A stretch of DNA of 8,427 nucleotides from an uncultured Lachnospiraceae bacterium (GTDB taxonomy: Bacteria > Bacillota > Clostridia > Lachnospirales > Lachnospiraceae): assembly GCA_947305345.1 (NCBI GenBank), contig CAMZDH010000017.1:1-8427 (forward strand), given 5' to 3'. This document shows, piece by piece, positions 1 to 6,283 of the stretch (its first letter is position 1; every line of letters starts with the position of its first letter). Both the position numbers and the translations under genes were made by a program. The notes under the pieces were generated by a model. The model worked only from the letters and a program-made list of their open reading frames with translations. It was not told the DNA's origin and made no database searches.

Positions 1-802
1 CGCCGGCGGGGCCCATCGTTTCGCCGAAAATACCGACGATGCTCGTGTATTCCTTGAAGCCGCCGATGAAGCCCGTGATGACGACGTAGGCGATCATCGG
101 GGAAAGAAGCGGGACCGTGATGCGCCAGAACGTGCGGGCGCGGGAGGTGCCGTCGACCTTCGCCGCTTCATAATACTGCTTGTTGACCGACTGGAGACCG
201 CCGAGCAGGATCAGGATCTTGAACGGCAGCGCGTTCCAGACGATGTAAATGATCATGACGATGATGTTGCTCGTGTACGTCGATCCGGCATTGATCCAGT
301 TGACGTAGAACGAACTGTTGCCGGTAATGAACTGCAGGAAGTTGTTGACGATGCCGGCGGACTGGATCGTCGTGATGCCGGTCGCGTTGCCGACGATGTT
401 GAACATCGCGGCGAAGACCATGCCGATCGCGATCGAGTTCGTGACGTACGGCAGGAAGAAGATCGTCTGAAGAAACCGCTTCAGGGGTCCGATCGAATTC
501 AGCGCGACCGCGATGAGCAGCGCCAGCATCGTCGAGACAGGAACCGTCGTAAAGCAGAGGATCATCGTCGTTTTCAGGCAGGAAACGAACTTCTTGTAAT
601 TGACGACTTCCGCGAAGTTGCCGATGCCGAACGCGAACTTCTCGCCCCCGACCGCGGACATCGTGTCGTATCCCTCGAGGAAAGCGATCCGGACCGTATT
701 GATGATCGGCCAGACGGTGAAGATCCCAAGCAGAACGATCGCCGGCAGCAGATAGATCCATGCTTTCCATTTATCAAAGCTTTTTGCTATCTTCTTGAAC
801 AT
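1..802 (-). CDS. ABC sugar/glycerol-phosphate transporter permease, MalF/UgpA type (partial, C-terminus off window)
   Basis: This is an inner-membrane permease subunit of a CUT1-type (MalF/UgpA, BPD_transp_1) importer. It reads MFKKIAKSFDKWKAWIYLLP from an ATG at 802 and stays open for 267 codons to the window edge, so the C-terminus is missing. Hydrophobic segments lie near residues 15-40, 78-103, 110-135, 178-202 and 233-250. The cytoplasmic EAA loop that docks on the ATPase is clear at residues 212-231: E212-A-A, G218 and P231, within YEAAKVDGTSRARTFWRITVP. The start is set by the Shine-Dalgarno AGGTG, which overlaps the TGA stop of the ATPase gene; only 8 nt separate the two genes, so translation is probably coupled. 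The substrate cannot be read from sequence; a sugar or glycerol-3-phosphate is the family norm. The second permease and the binding protein presumably lie beyond position 1. Confidence 0.93.
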   Translation of the reverse strand, partial: MFKKIAKSFDKWKAWIYLLPAIVLLGIFTVWPIINTVRIAFLEGYDTMSAVGGEKFAFGIGNFAEVVNYKKFVSCLKTTMILCFTTVPVSTMLALLIAVALNSIGPLKRFLQTIFFLPYVTNSIAIGMVFAAMFNIVGNATGITTIQSAGIVNNFLQFITGNSSFYVNWINAGSTYTSNIIVMIIYIVWNALPFKILILLGGLQSVNKQYYEAAKVDGTSRARTFWRITVPLLSPMIAYVVITGFIGGFKEYTSIVGIFGETMGPAG

Positions 803-810
803 GACGCACC

Positions 811-1902
811 TCACAGAAGCCTTTCTTCCGTTTCACCGTCAAAGATGAAGAGCTTCGCGGGCTTGATCGAGAACCGGATCGTGTCGGTACCGACGAGCGG
901 CTTTGCCTCGGCGGAAATGATCGAGCGGACGGTCGGCGTCAATGCGTCCTCGTGTGTCGAGACGACGCTGATGTCGCGGCCCATGACGTCGACGCCCTGG
1001 ACCTTGCAGCAGAGCGGGCCGTTTTCATCGATCACGAAGCCCTCCGGCCGGATACCGACGAAAACCTTCCGGTCGCTGATGCCGGGCGTGTCCTGCAATA
1101 CGGAACCGCCGACGTAGAGTTTGCCGCCGTTCACCTCGCCCTTGAAAACGTTGATCGGCGGCGTGCCGAGGAACTTCGCGACGAAGAGGTTGATCGGATT
1201 GTCGTAGACGTCCTGCGGTTCGCCGATCTGCTGCACGACGCCAAGTTTCATGACGACGATGAAATCCGAAATGGACATCGCCTCTTCCTGGTCGTGCGTG
1301 ACGAAGATCGTCGTGACGTTCGTTTCACGCTGGATCCGGCGGATCTCCTCACGGGTCTGCAGGCGCAGACGGGCGTCAAGGTTGGACAGCGGCTCGTCGA
1401 GAAGCAGCACCCGCGGCGCCTTGACGAGCGCGCGGGCGATCGCGACACGCTGCTGCTGGCCGCCGGAAAGCTCTGACGGTTTCCGGTCCAGAAGCTCATC
1501 GATCTGCACGAGCTTCGCGGCGTCTTCCGTGCGTTTTAAGATCTCGTCCTTCGAAAGCTTCTGATCGCCCTTCAGGTTCTGCAGCGGGAACATGATGTTC
1601 TGCTTCACCGTCATATGCGGATACAATGCATAGTTCTGGAAGACCATGCCGATGCCGCGTTTTTCCGGCGGAAGTTCCGTGATGTCCTCATCGCCGAAAA
1701 AGATCTGGCCGGAGGTCGGCTTCTGCAGACCGGAGATCATGTAAAGCGTCGTCGACTTTCCGCAGCCCGAAGGTCCGAGGAGGCCGATCAGCTTGCCGTC
1801 CGGGATCTCGAAATCGAAATTGTTGACGGCGATGACTTCCTTCTTCTCCTTCTTGTTGCGGCTCGGAAAGATTTTCGTCAGGTTTTTCAAGACAACTTTC
1901 AT
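811..1902 (-). CDS. ABC transporter ATP-binding protein, MalK/UgpC/MsmX type
   Basis: This cytoplasmic ATPase subunit powers a CUT1-type carbohydrate importer. At 363 residues it has the usual family length. Nucleotide-binding motifs are intact and in order: Walker A GPSGCGKST (43-51), Q-loop Q89 in MVFQNYALYPHM, signature LSGGQ (145-149), Walker B VLLLDE (165-170), D-loop SNLD (173-176) and switch histidine H203 in VTHDQEEA. Residues from about 245 onward, including VGIRPEGF near 282-289, match the C-terminal TOBE/MalK regulatory region. The ATG at 1902 is preceded by a purine-rich AGAAGGAAG site. The permease follows 8 nt downstream, and the RDD gene ends 65 nt upstream with no visible terminator between. 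MalK, UgpC and MsmX cannot be told apart by sequence, and such ATPases may serve several importers, so no symbol is given. Confidence 0.96.
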   Translation of the reverse strand: MKVVLKNLTKIFPSRNKKEKKEVIAVNNFDFEIPDGKLIGLLGPSGCGKSTTLYMISGLQKPTSGQIFFGDEDITELPPEKRGIGMVFQNYALYPHMTVKQNIMFPLQNLKGDQKLSKDEILKRTEDAAKLVQIDELLDRKPSELSGGQQQRVAIARALVKAPRVLLLDEPLSNLDARLRLQTREEIRRIQRETNVTTIFVTHDQEEAMSISDFIVVMKLGVVQQIGEPQDVYDNPINLFVAKFLGTPPINVFKGEVNGGKLYVGGSVLQDTPGISDRKVFVGIRPEGFVIDENGPLCCKVQGVDVMGRDISVVSTHEDALTPTVRSIISAEAKPLVGTDTIRFSIKPAKLFIFDGETEERLL

Positions 1903-1934
1903 AGGGCTTTTCTTCCTTCTTTCTATATTTTTAC

Positions 1935-1943
1935 ATTATCGCA
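1935..1943 (-). promoter_or_regulatory. Possible extended -10 promoter for the ABC operon
   Basis: On the minus strand the gap between the RDD gene and the ATPase gene holds TGCGATAAT, an extended -10 (TGn plus GATAAT). A start near 1928 would give a leader of about 25 nt. No good -35 is visible at normal spacing. The gap also lacks a hairpin with a T-run, so read-through from the RDD promoter is equally possible. Confidence 0.3.
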
Positions 1944-1967
1944 TTGTTTCGAACGGTTTCTCGCGCG

Positions 1968-2750
1968 TCACTTCTGGAAATCGTGGTAGGCCGCGGTGCC
2001 CTCCCGGACCGCTTCCTCATGCTTCGCGGTCTTGTAGGCGATCATCTCCGCCTCGGTATCAAAGATCTTCTGACTGTCGAAATCGACGACGACCGTCATC
2101 GCGATCAGGTCGTGGATCGGACAGTTGTTCTTCGTCGCGATGATGAGCACCAGGTTCACGATCGGGACCAGCACGAGGAGGATCAGCATTAGAATGTCAA
2201 CCTTGCCAAAGAAAAATATATTGATCAGAATGAACGCCGGGATCATCGTTTCGATCGCGTACTTCCCGAGGATCGCGCGGATGAACATCACGGGTCCGGA
2301 GGCCTTGACAAAATTGTTCCGCATGACCGCGAGCCCGAAGACCCGCTTCCCGAGCGTCCGCCCGTGCTTCAGGATCAGCGGCAGAACGAATTCAAAAATC
2401 AGGATCGCCAGAAGGAGCGAAAACGTGACGATCAGAACTTCAAGATTGATGAGGAGCATAGAGAGCCGCATCGCGTCTGCGGCACGTTCATCGCCAGAGG
2501 CGGCGTCATAGCGTGCCTTCATTTCCTCGTCAAACGCATTGTACTCCTGTTCCGTCGTCGGAAAGGAAATGCCGTACTGTTCCTCGATCGAGGTACGTAT
2601 TTCCTCGTAGGCTTCCAGCTTTCCGTCGTAACCGAAGATCAGGGAGAACAGCACCGCGAACAGCACCGCCGCGATCGAGACCACGATGATGTCCAAAAGA
2701 AGCGCGGAGATCCGCTTCCAGATATTCCCTTTTTGAACGTCCAGGCCCAT
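1968..2750 (-). CDS. RDD family membrane protein
   Basis: This is a 260-residue polytopic membrane protein of the RDD family (PF06271). The namesake residues are visible: R13 and D20 in WKRISALLLDIIVVS on the first membrane helix, and D214 in PIHDLIAMTVVVD near the end. The conserved loop KHGRTLGKRVFGLAVM lies at 128-143. Membrane segments fall at about 17-40, 97-127, 155-183 and 185-206. Between helices 1 and 2 is a strongly acidic soluble insert of about 55 residues (41-95). A charged tail follows residue 225. Most RDD proteins have no assigned role; a few have been reported as Na+/H+ antiporters, and nothing here shows that activity. The start at 2750 has AGGA seven nt upstream. Expression is probably controlled by the structured leader and terminator just upstream. 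It might be co-transcribed with the ABC genes, but a functional link is not evident. Confidence 0.9.
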   Translation of the reverse strand: MGLDVQKGNIWKRISALLLDIIVVSIAAVLFAVLFSLIFGYDGKLEAYEEIRTSIEEQYGISFPTTEQEYNAFDEEMKARYDAASGDERAADAMRLSMLLINLEVLIVTFSLLLAILIFEFVLPLILKHGRTLGKRVFGLAVMRNNFVKASGPVMFIRAILGKYAIETMIPAFILINIFFFGKVDILMLILLVLVPIVNLVLIIATKNNCPIHDLIAMTVVVDFDSQKIFDTEAEMIAYKTAKHEEAVREGTAAYHDFQK

Positions 2751-2769
2751 GCTCCGATCCTAGTTTCAT

Positions 2770-2809
2770 AAAAAAAGTTGCATTCAGGACGTTCGTCCAT
2801 GAATACAAC
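2770..2809 (-). terminator. Intrinsic terminator in the RDD leader (attenuator)
   Basis: On the minus strand GTTGTATTCA(T)GGACG pairs with CGTCCTGAATGCAAC around a very short loop, about 15 bp with one bulged T and one G-U pair. Seven T residues (2776-2770) follow at once. No minus-strand gene lies between this terminator and the promoter at 2944-2972 apart from a possible leader peptide. It sits 19 nt before the RDD start codon, so it is best read as regulatory rather than as the end of an operon. Confidence 0.85.
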
Positions 2810-2810
2810 T

Positions 2811-2894
2811 TCAGCGGGTAGAATGGCTCCGGCACAGTTCCGCGCCTGCGGTCCCCTGCCACGTTTCAACCGTATTGATCACGATACCGGTCAT
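2811..2894 (-). CDS. Possible 27-residue leader peptide upstream of the RDD gene
   Basis: A 28-codon reading frame begins at an ATG at 2894, eight nt after the purine-rich site AGGGGAAGGAAG, and encodes MTGIVINTVETWQGTAGAEL plus CRSHSTR. Its TGA ends at 2811, one nt before the terminator stem. A ribosome on the early codons would cover the 5' arm of P2. A ribosome at the stop would cover the 5' arm of the terminator. Both positions favour read-through. No run of a single amino acid marks a classical amino-acid attenuator. The evidence is position and Shine-Dalgarno only, and the frame could be fortuitous within a structured RNA. Confidence 0.3.
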   Translation of the reverse strand: MTGIVINTVETWQGTAGAELCRSHSTR

Positions 2895-2943
2895 TATTGG
2901 TGCTTCCTTCCCCTTGATAATTTGGTTTCAAATTATCAGTTTC

Positions 2944-2972
2944 ATTGTAAAGGATGAGGCACAAAAAGTCAA
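2944..2972 (-). promoter_or_regulatory. Sigma-70/SigA-type promoter of the RDD leader
   Basis: On the minus strand TTGACT (2972-2967) and TACAAT (2949-2944) are separated by exactly 17 nt, close to the SigA consensus. Transcription would begin near 2937, at the base of the leader's first hairpin. The perfect inverted repeat directly downstream could alternatively act as a DNA operator. Confidence 0.75.
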
Positions 2973-3098
2973 TGATTTTGGGCACGTTCGGCGATAGGAA
3001 AATATGGTAAAAACAAGAGGTTTGACAGCCTGCGGCGCGCGCCGGCCGACTTCAAATACCGCCCATTTTTAGGGCTATCTTTTCTCCGCGTTTCATAG
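2973..3098. other. Spacer between divergent promoters
   Basis: This stretch separates the divergent RDD and PAP2 promoters and holds no convincing gene. It contains a perfect 12-bp GC palindrome, CGGCGCGCGCCG (3033-3044), and a weak GCCC/GGGC hairpin (3061-3075). Neither can be assigned a role. Confidence 0.5.
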
Positions 3099-3104
3099 TA
3101 TAAT
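3099..3104 (+). promoter_or_regulatory. Consensus -10 (TATAAT) for the PAP2 pair
   Basis: A perfect TATAAT lies at 3099-3104, implying transcription from about 3111 and a leader of roughly 38 nt to the ATG at 3149. The -35 region (around 3076-3081, TATCTT) is poor, so the promoter may need an activator or be weak. This position excludes the earlier in-frame ATG at 3107 as the start for transcripts from this promoter. Confidence 0.5.
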
Positions 3105-3148
3105 GAATGAACCACGTACAAATCGCGTGCAAGAGCGCCGGAGGCAGC

Positions 3149-3859
3149 ATGGGAGAAGGGGAAAAAGAAACATTCTATTACAAAGATTTCCGTCTGCGTG
3201 ACATCGGAAAGCCCCGCTACCGGCACGTCTTCATGGTCCTCTGGTGGGCGGTCTATTCGCCGATCTTCATGCTGGTCGGCAAGCACGCCTACGAGACCGG
3301 CATCTATACGGTCATCCACTCAGCGCTCGACGACATGATCCCGTTTCAGGAGGGCTTCATTCTCTTTTACGATCTTTGGTACGGCTTTGTCGCCGGCATG
3401 CTGGTCTACGCGCTGCTCTTCGATGTTCAGGCCTATAAAAAAGGCATGTGGTCGTTCATCCTGTTCTTCACGTCGATCCTGATCGTCTGCATCGTCTTTC
3501 CGAACGGCCACGACTTTCAGCCGAAGACGTTCCCGCGCGACAACTTCCTTACCGATCTCGTGAAGATCCTGTATTCGCTCGACCGGCCGACGAACATCCT
3601 GCCGTCCGAGCACGTGATCGGCGCCTGGATCGTCGTTTTCATGGCCTCGGACTCCAAAAAACTCTCCAAGCCGTGGATCCTCTCGCTGTTCATCTTTGCC
3701 GCGCTCGGGATCACGCTTTCCGTCGTCTTCGTGAAGCAGCATTCGGTCGTCGACATCTTCGCGGCGATCCCCGTCATCGTCCTCTGCTATTTCGTTTGCT
3801 TCTATAAAGGCGACCGCTCGCCCGTCATGCGGGCTTCAAAAAAACTGTTTGGATTCTGA
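3149..3859 (+). CDS. PAP2-superfamily membrane phosphatase, PSEH variant
   Basis: This 236-residue polytopic membrane protein belongs to the PAP2 (type 2 phosphatidic acid phosphatase) superfamily. Its enzymes usually remove phosphate from membrane lipids such as phosphatidate or isoprenoid pyrophosphates at the outer membrane face. Active-site motifs are DRPTNILPSEH (145-155), with H155 the likely proton donor, and VKQHSVVD (195-202), with H198 as nucleophile and D202 beside it. This is the PSxH/KQHxxxD pattern of the divergent PAP2 branch rather than PSGH/SRxxxxxH. The first motif keeps the RP pair but I see no clear KxxxxxxRP. Hydrophobic spans lie near 27-45, 66-92, 100-117, 157-166, 177-195 and 203-219. 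An in-frame ATG at 3107 exists, but I chose 3149 because GGAGG sits four nt before it and TATAAT at 3099-3104 would leave the earlier ATG untranscribed. It is followed after 32 nt by a second PAP2 gene. Confidence 0.85.
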   Translation: MGEGEKETFYYKDFRLRDIGKPRYRHVFMVLWWAVYSPIFMLVGKHAYETGIYTVIHSALDDMIPFQEGFILFYDLWYGFVAGMLVYALLFDVQAYKKGMWSFILFFTSILIVCIVFPNGHDFQPKTFPRDNFLTDLVKILYSLDRPTNILPSEHVIGAWIVVFMASDSKKLSKPWILSLFIFAALGITLSVVFVKQHSVVDIFAAIPVIVLCYFVCFYKGDRSPVMRASKKLFGF

Positions 3860-3891
3860 ATGTAAAACATATTTTCAGGAGGGTATAAACC

Positions 3892-4830
3892 ATGGCAGCA
3901 AACGTATTTTACCTGCCCTTTGAAGTGGATTTCATGACCTGGCTGCAGAGCATCATGCCGGCATGGATGACCACGGTGTTTTATTACGTCAGCATGTTCG
4001 GCGAGGAGCTGCTTCTCGTCGGCATTCTGGGCTTTCTCTATTGGAGCTACCGGAAGGAATTCGGCAAATACGCCGGCACCATGATCATGACGGCGAGCGT
4101 GCTGAACCCGCTCGTGAAGAACATTGCCCTGAGAAAGCGCCCCTACATGGTCCATTCCGGGATCAATTGTCTGAAGCCGGTGGATTCGAGCGCGGACATC
4201 ATGGACATCTCCGCGCAGGGTTATTCCTTCCCGAGCGGACATTCCCTGAATTCAGCGGTCATGTACGGCTCGATGGCACGCTACACAAAGTCGAAGATCC
4301 TGACCGTGATCGCCTTCGTCCTGCCGTTCTTGGTCGGCGTTTCCCGTTTCGCGCTCGGCGTTCATTATCCGACGGACGTCCTTGCGGGCTGGGCACTCGG
4401 CGCGCTCATCGTCTTCTTTGTGCCGTGGCTTTTGAAGAACCTCCCGAAGGCATGGGTCTATTTCGCCATCGTCTGCACCGCCGGTCTTGCCGGCTTCTTC
4501 TACTGCAGGACGACGGATTTCTACACGGGTTACGGAATGCTCGTCGGCTATTTCCTGGCCATCCTTTTTGAGGAGCGTTTTGTCAAATTTACGGACACGA
4601 AGCGGATCCTTGCGAAGATCCTCCGCCTCGTTCTCGGCATCGGGCTCTATCTCGGTCTGAATGCGCTCCTGAAGCTGCCTTTCCCCAAAGAGTTCCTGAG
4701 CTCGGCCACGACGGCCTCGTTCCTCGTCCGGACGGCCCGGTACATGGTTATCGTCTTCCTCACGGTCGGCGTGTATCCGCTGCTGTTCGACCGGATTCCG
4801 TTTATGTGTGATAAGAAGGCAAAAGAGTGA
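3892..4830 (+). CDS. PAP2-superfamily membrane phosphatase, canonical motifs
   Basis: This 312-residue integral membrane protein has the full PAP2 acid-phosphatase triad: K76 to R83-P84 (KxxxxxxRP), P114-S-G-H117, and S151-R152 to H158 and D162 (SRxxxxxHxxxD). H158 is the expected nucleophile, and H117 the acid/base. Likely substrates are lipid phosphates such as undecaprenyl pyrophosphate, phosphatidate or phosphatidylglycerophosphate, and the sequence does not choose between them. After the catalytic core (about 1-180) it carries an extra C-terminal membrane region with helices near 187-205, 210-227, 241-260 and 281-299, making it longer than minimal PAP2 enzymes. A strong AGGAGGG lies eight nt before the ATG. 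The 32-nt gap to the preceding PAP2 gene suggests one operon. It converges on the HipA-like gene. Confidence 0.93.
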   Translation: MAANVFYLPFEVDFMTWLQSIMPAWMTTVFYYVSMFGEELLLVGILGFLYWSYRKEFGKYAGTMIMTASVLNPLVKNIALRKRPYMVHSGINCLKPVDSSADIMDISAQGYSFPSGHSLNSAVMYGSMARYTKSKILTVIAFVLPFLVGVSRFALGVHYPTDVLAGWALGALIVFFVPWLLKNLPKAWVYFAIVCTAGLAGFFYCRTTDFYTGYGMLVGYFLAILFEERFVKFTDTKRILAKILRLVLGIGLYLGLNALLKLPFPKEFLSSATTASFLVRTARYMVIVFLTVGVYPLLFDRIPFMCDKKAKE

Positions 4831-4870
4831 GGGGGGATTGATATTTAAAAGATAAAAACCATCACCAATG

Positions 4871-4903
4871 TTACTGGCGTTACCTCCTCGGCAGCGCCAG
4901 TAA
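4871..4903. terminator. Inverted repeat between convergent genes, possible bidirectional terminator
   Basis: TTACTGGCG (4871-4879) and CGCCAGTAA (4895-4903) form a perfect 9-bp stem with a 15-nt loop containing the HipA-like gene's stop codon. Neither side has an immediate T-run: the plus strand continues TGTTCTT, and on the minus strand TTTTT comes about 13 nt later. It lies between two converging genes with no other terminator in view. The termination role is inferred from position. Confidence 0.4.
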
Positions 4904-6259
4904 TGTTCTTACCCGTCTTCCGATCTGCGCTTCGATGGCCGCGAGCCGTTCCTCGGGCAGATTGATCGAGGGATGCCTCGTGAACCGGAATTCTAAGAGC
5001 CGCCGAAGCTCTGCGCGCTGTTTCGTCCCCATGACTTCCCTGCAGACGTCTTCAAATGAGATTCCGTACGGCGTTGTCCTGGTTTTCGCGTATTCTTCCA
5101 GATGGCGGATATCGTCTTCCGTCGCGTAATTGAAAAGCGACAGACCGTGGTCAAAGACGGGCGCGGCCGCAAGCACCCGGCCCGTATGATTGTCCCGCAG
5201 CACGCCGAAATTGCCGAAATGGCGGTCTTCATTGTAAATGACCGCGTCGAAGACAAGCATGCTGCGCACGTCCTCCGCCGCTTCCGGACTGACGGTCTCA
5301 AAGTACTCGAGACACGCTTTTAATCCGCCGTCTTTCACGATCCTCCCGATCGGGACATATGAGGTGTCAATATCCGTGAACAGCCGGCACTTTGAGGCCA
5401 GGATCCCCTTCCAGTACTCCAGATCGTAATGGACCGCATTCAGTCCCATTTTTTCAGCGATTTGGCAGGCGTAGTATTCCGAATACGGCTCCATCCCGGC
5501 GTTGACGGCACCGCTCGCTCCGCCCTTGTAGAGGTAGATCCCGTCGCCTTCCACCATCCGCCACGCCTTCCGGAGCATTCCCTGCGTCGTCAGCTCGGGC
5601 GTCGTCGTGACTGCCCGCCGCCCGTGACCGACGCCCGTATAGGCGACGATCGCAAGCGCATTGGAAAACGGATTCTCGTACAGATTGTATGCGGAAAAGC
5701 TGCCTTCGAACGATTCCGGGACCACCCAGTAACTGTCGTTTAACGACAGCCCCCTGCAAACGTCAATGATCTCTTTGGTATGATTGAGGCTCAGTCCCAG
5801 CGTCTTCAGGATCTCCTCAACGAACGCGCGGTTCTTCGGAATCACGCGCTTTCTGAGCCACTTTAAAATGCCGTCTCCCGTGAGCTCGAGATCCAAAGGA
5901 AAGACTTCCCGGCGACCTTCATTTACCGAGACGATTTCGGCTCTCAAGCCTTCCAATCCGCCGTCCGTAAGCGTAAACGTGAGGAGAACCTCGTCGTACA
6001 GTTTCAGCACGTACCGCTCCGTCTCCGCCTTCTTTTGCGTTTCCAGAATGACTGACAGGTCCTTCCCGAGCGCAGCGGCGACGCGGATCATGTAATCAAG
6101 CGTAATGTTCTGCGCGCCGCTCTCCATCCGGCAGATGTTCGACCGCTTCGTGCCGATGAGATCTGCCAGTTCCTGCTGCGACAGTCGTTTTTCGAGCCGC
6201 GCCTCCGTGAGTTTCGATATGATCCTCTGCCGTTCGCGGATCACGTCGTTTTCGTTCAT
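4880..6259 (-). CDS. XRE helix-turn-helix fused to HipA-like serine/threonine kinase
   Basis: This 459-residue protein has two recognisable parts. Residues 15-70 are an XRE/HipB-like DNA-binding domain, with the helix-turn-helix around SQQELADLIGTKRSNICRME (27-46). From about 80 onward it is HipA-like. A middle region of about 80-170 leads into LSLNDSYWVVPESFEG (171-186). YLYKGG (242-247) carries the likely ATP-binding lysine K245. The catalytic loop is YNEDRHFGNFG (342-352), with D345 and N350, and FDHGLSLF (369-376) supplies the metal-binding D370. All kinase residues look intact, so it should be active. HipA relatives phosphorylate translation factors such as glutamyl-tRNA synthetase and slow growth; the target here is unknown. 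HipB-like repressor and toxin would here be one chain, with no separate antitoxin gene adjacent. GGAGG precedes the ATG by seven nt, and a 20-bp palindrome in the promoter suggests self-repression. Confidence 0.88.
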   Translation of the reverse strand: MNENDVIRERQRIISKLTEARLEKRLSQQELADLIGTKRSNICRMESGAQNITLDYMIRVAAALGKDLSVILETQKKAETERYVLKLYDEVLLTFTLTDGGLEGLRAEIVSVNEGRREVFPLDLELTGDGILKWLRKRVIPKNRAFVEEILKTLGLSLNHTKEIIDVCRGLSLNDSYWVVPESFEGSFSAYNLYENPFSNALAIVAYTGVGHGRRAVTTTPELTTQGMLRKAWRMVEGDGIYLYKGGASGAVNAGMEPYSEYYACQIAEKMGLNAVHYDLEYWKGILASKCRLFTDIDTSYVPIGRIVKDGGLKACLEYFETVSPEAAEDVRSMLVFDAVIYNEDRHFGNFGVLRDNHTGRVLAAAPVFDHGLSLFNYATEDDIRHLEEYAKTRTTPYGISFEDVCREVMGTKQRAELRRLLEFRFTRHPSINLPEERLAAIEAQIGRRVRTLLALPRR

Positions 6260-6283
6260 TGCATTGCCTCCGTTCCGAATGTA

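Larger units (their letters stand above)
2751..2937 (-). promoter_or_regulatory. Structured 5' leader of the RDD gene: candidate attenuator or unassigned riboswitch
   Basis: From the predicted start near 2937 the RNA shows successive helices. P1 is a perfect 9-bp stem GATAATTTG/CAAATTATC with loop AAAC (2916-2937). P2 pairs ACCGgTAT (2884-2891) with ATACGGT (2869-2875). P3 pairs GGCA (2857-2860) with TGCC (2831-2834), enclosing CCGC/GCGG (2848-2851 with 2840-2843). The terminator is 2770-2809, and the RDD ribosome-binding site follows. The stretch 2868-2879, which includes the 3' arm of P2, can instead pair with 2799-2810, the 5' arm of the terminator: 11 of 12 positions counting G-U pairs, with one C-C mismatch. 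That gives mutually exclusive terminator and antiterminator states. I found no T-box motif and no signature of the riboswitches I can recall, so the ligand or trigger is unknown. Confidence 0.55.

Noticed and set aside
168..770. A 200-codon minus-strand frame over the permease region
   Set aside because: It is an out-of-frame reading with arginine- and histidine-rich composition. The frame starting at 802 gives a clear ABC permease with an EAA motif.
2830..2870. GGGGACCGC-like stretch suggesting a T-box
   Set aside because: The conserved AGGGUGGnACCGCG T-box core is not present and there is no recognisable stem I, so a T-box call is unsupported.
3022..3027. Perfect TTGACA on the plus strand
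   Set aside because: No -10-like hexamer lies 15-19 nt downstream, and the TATAAT at 3099 is far too distant.
3320..3742. A 140-codon minus-strand frame antisense to the first PAP2 gene
   Set aside because: Its charge-rich composition is typical of antisense frames, and the opposite strand encodes a coherent membrane enzyme.
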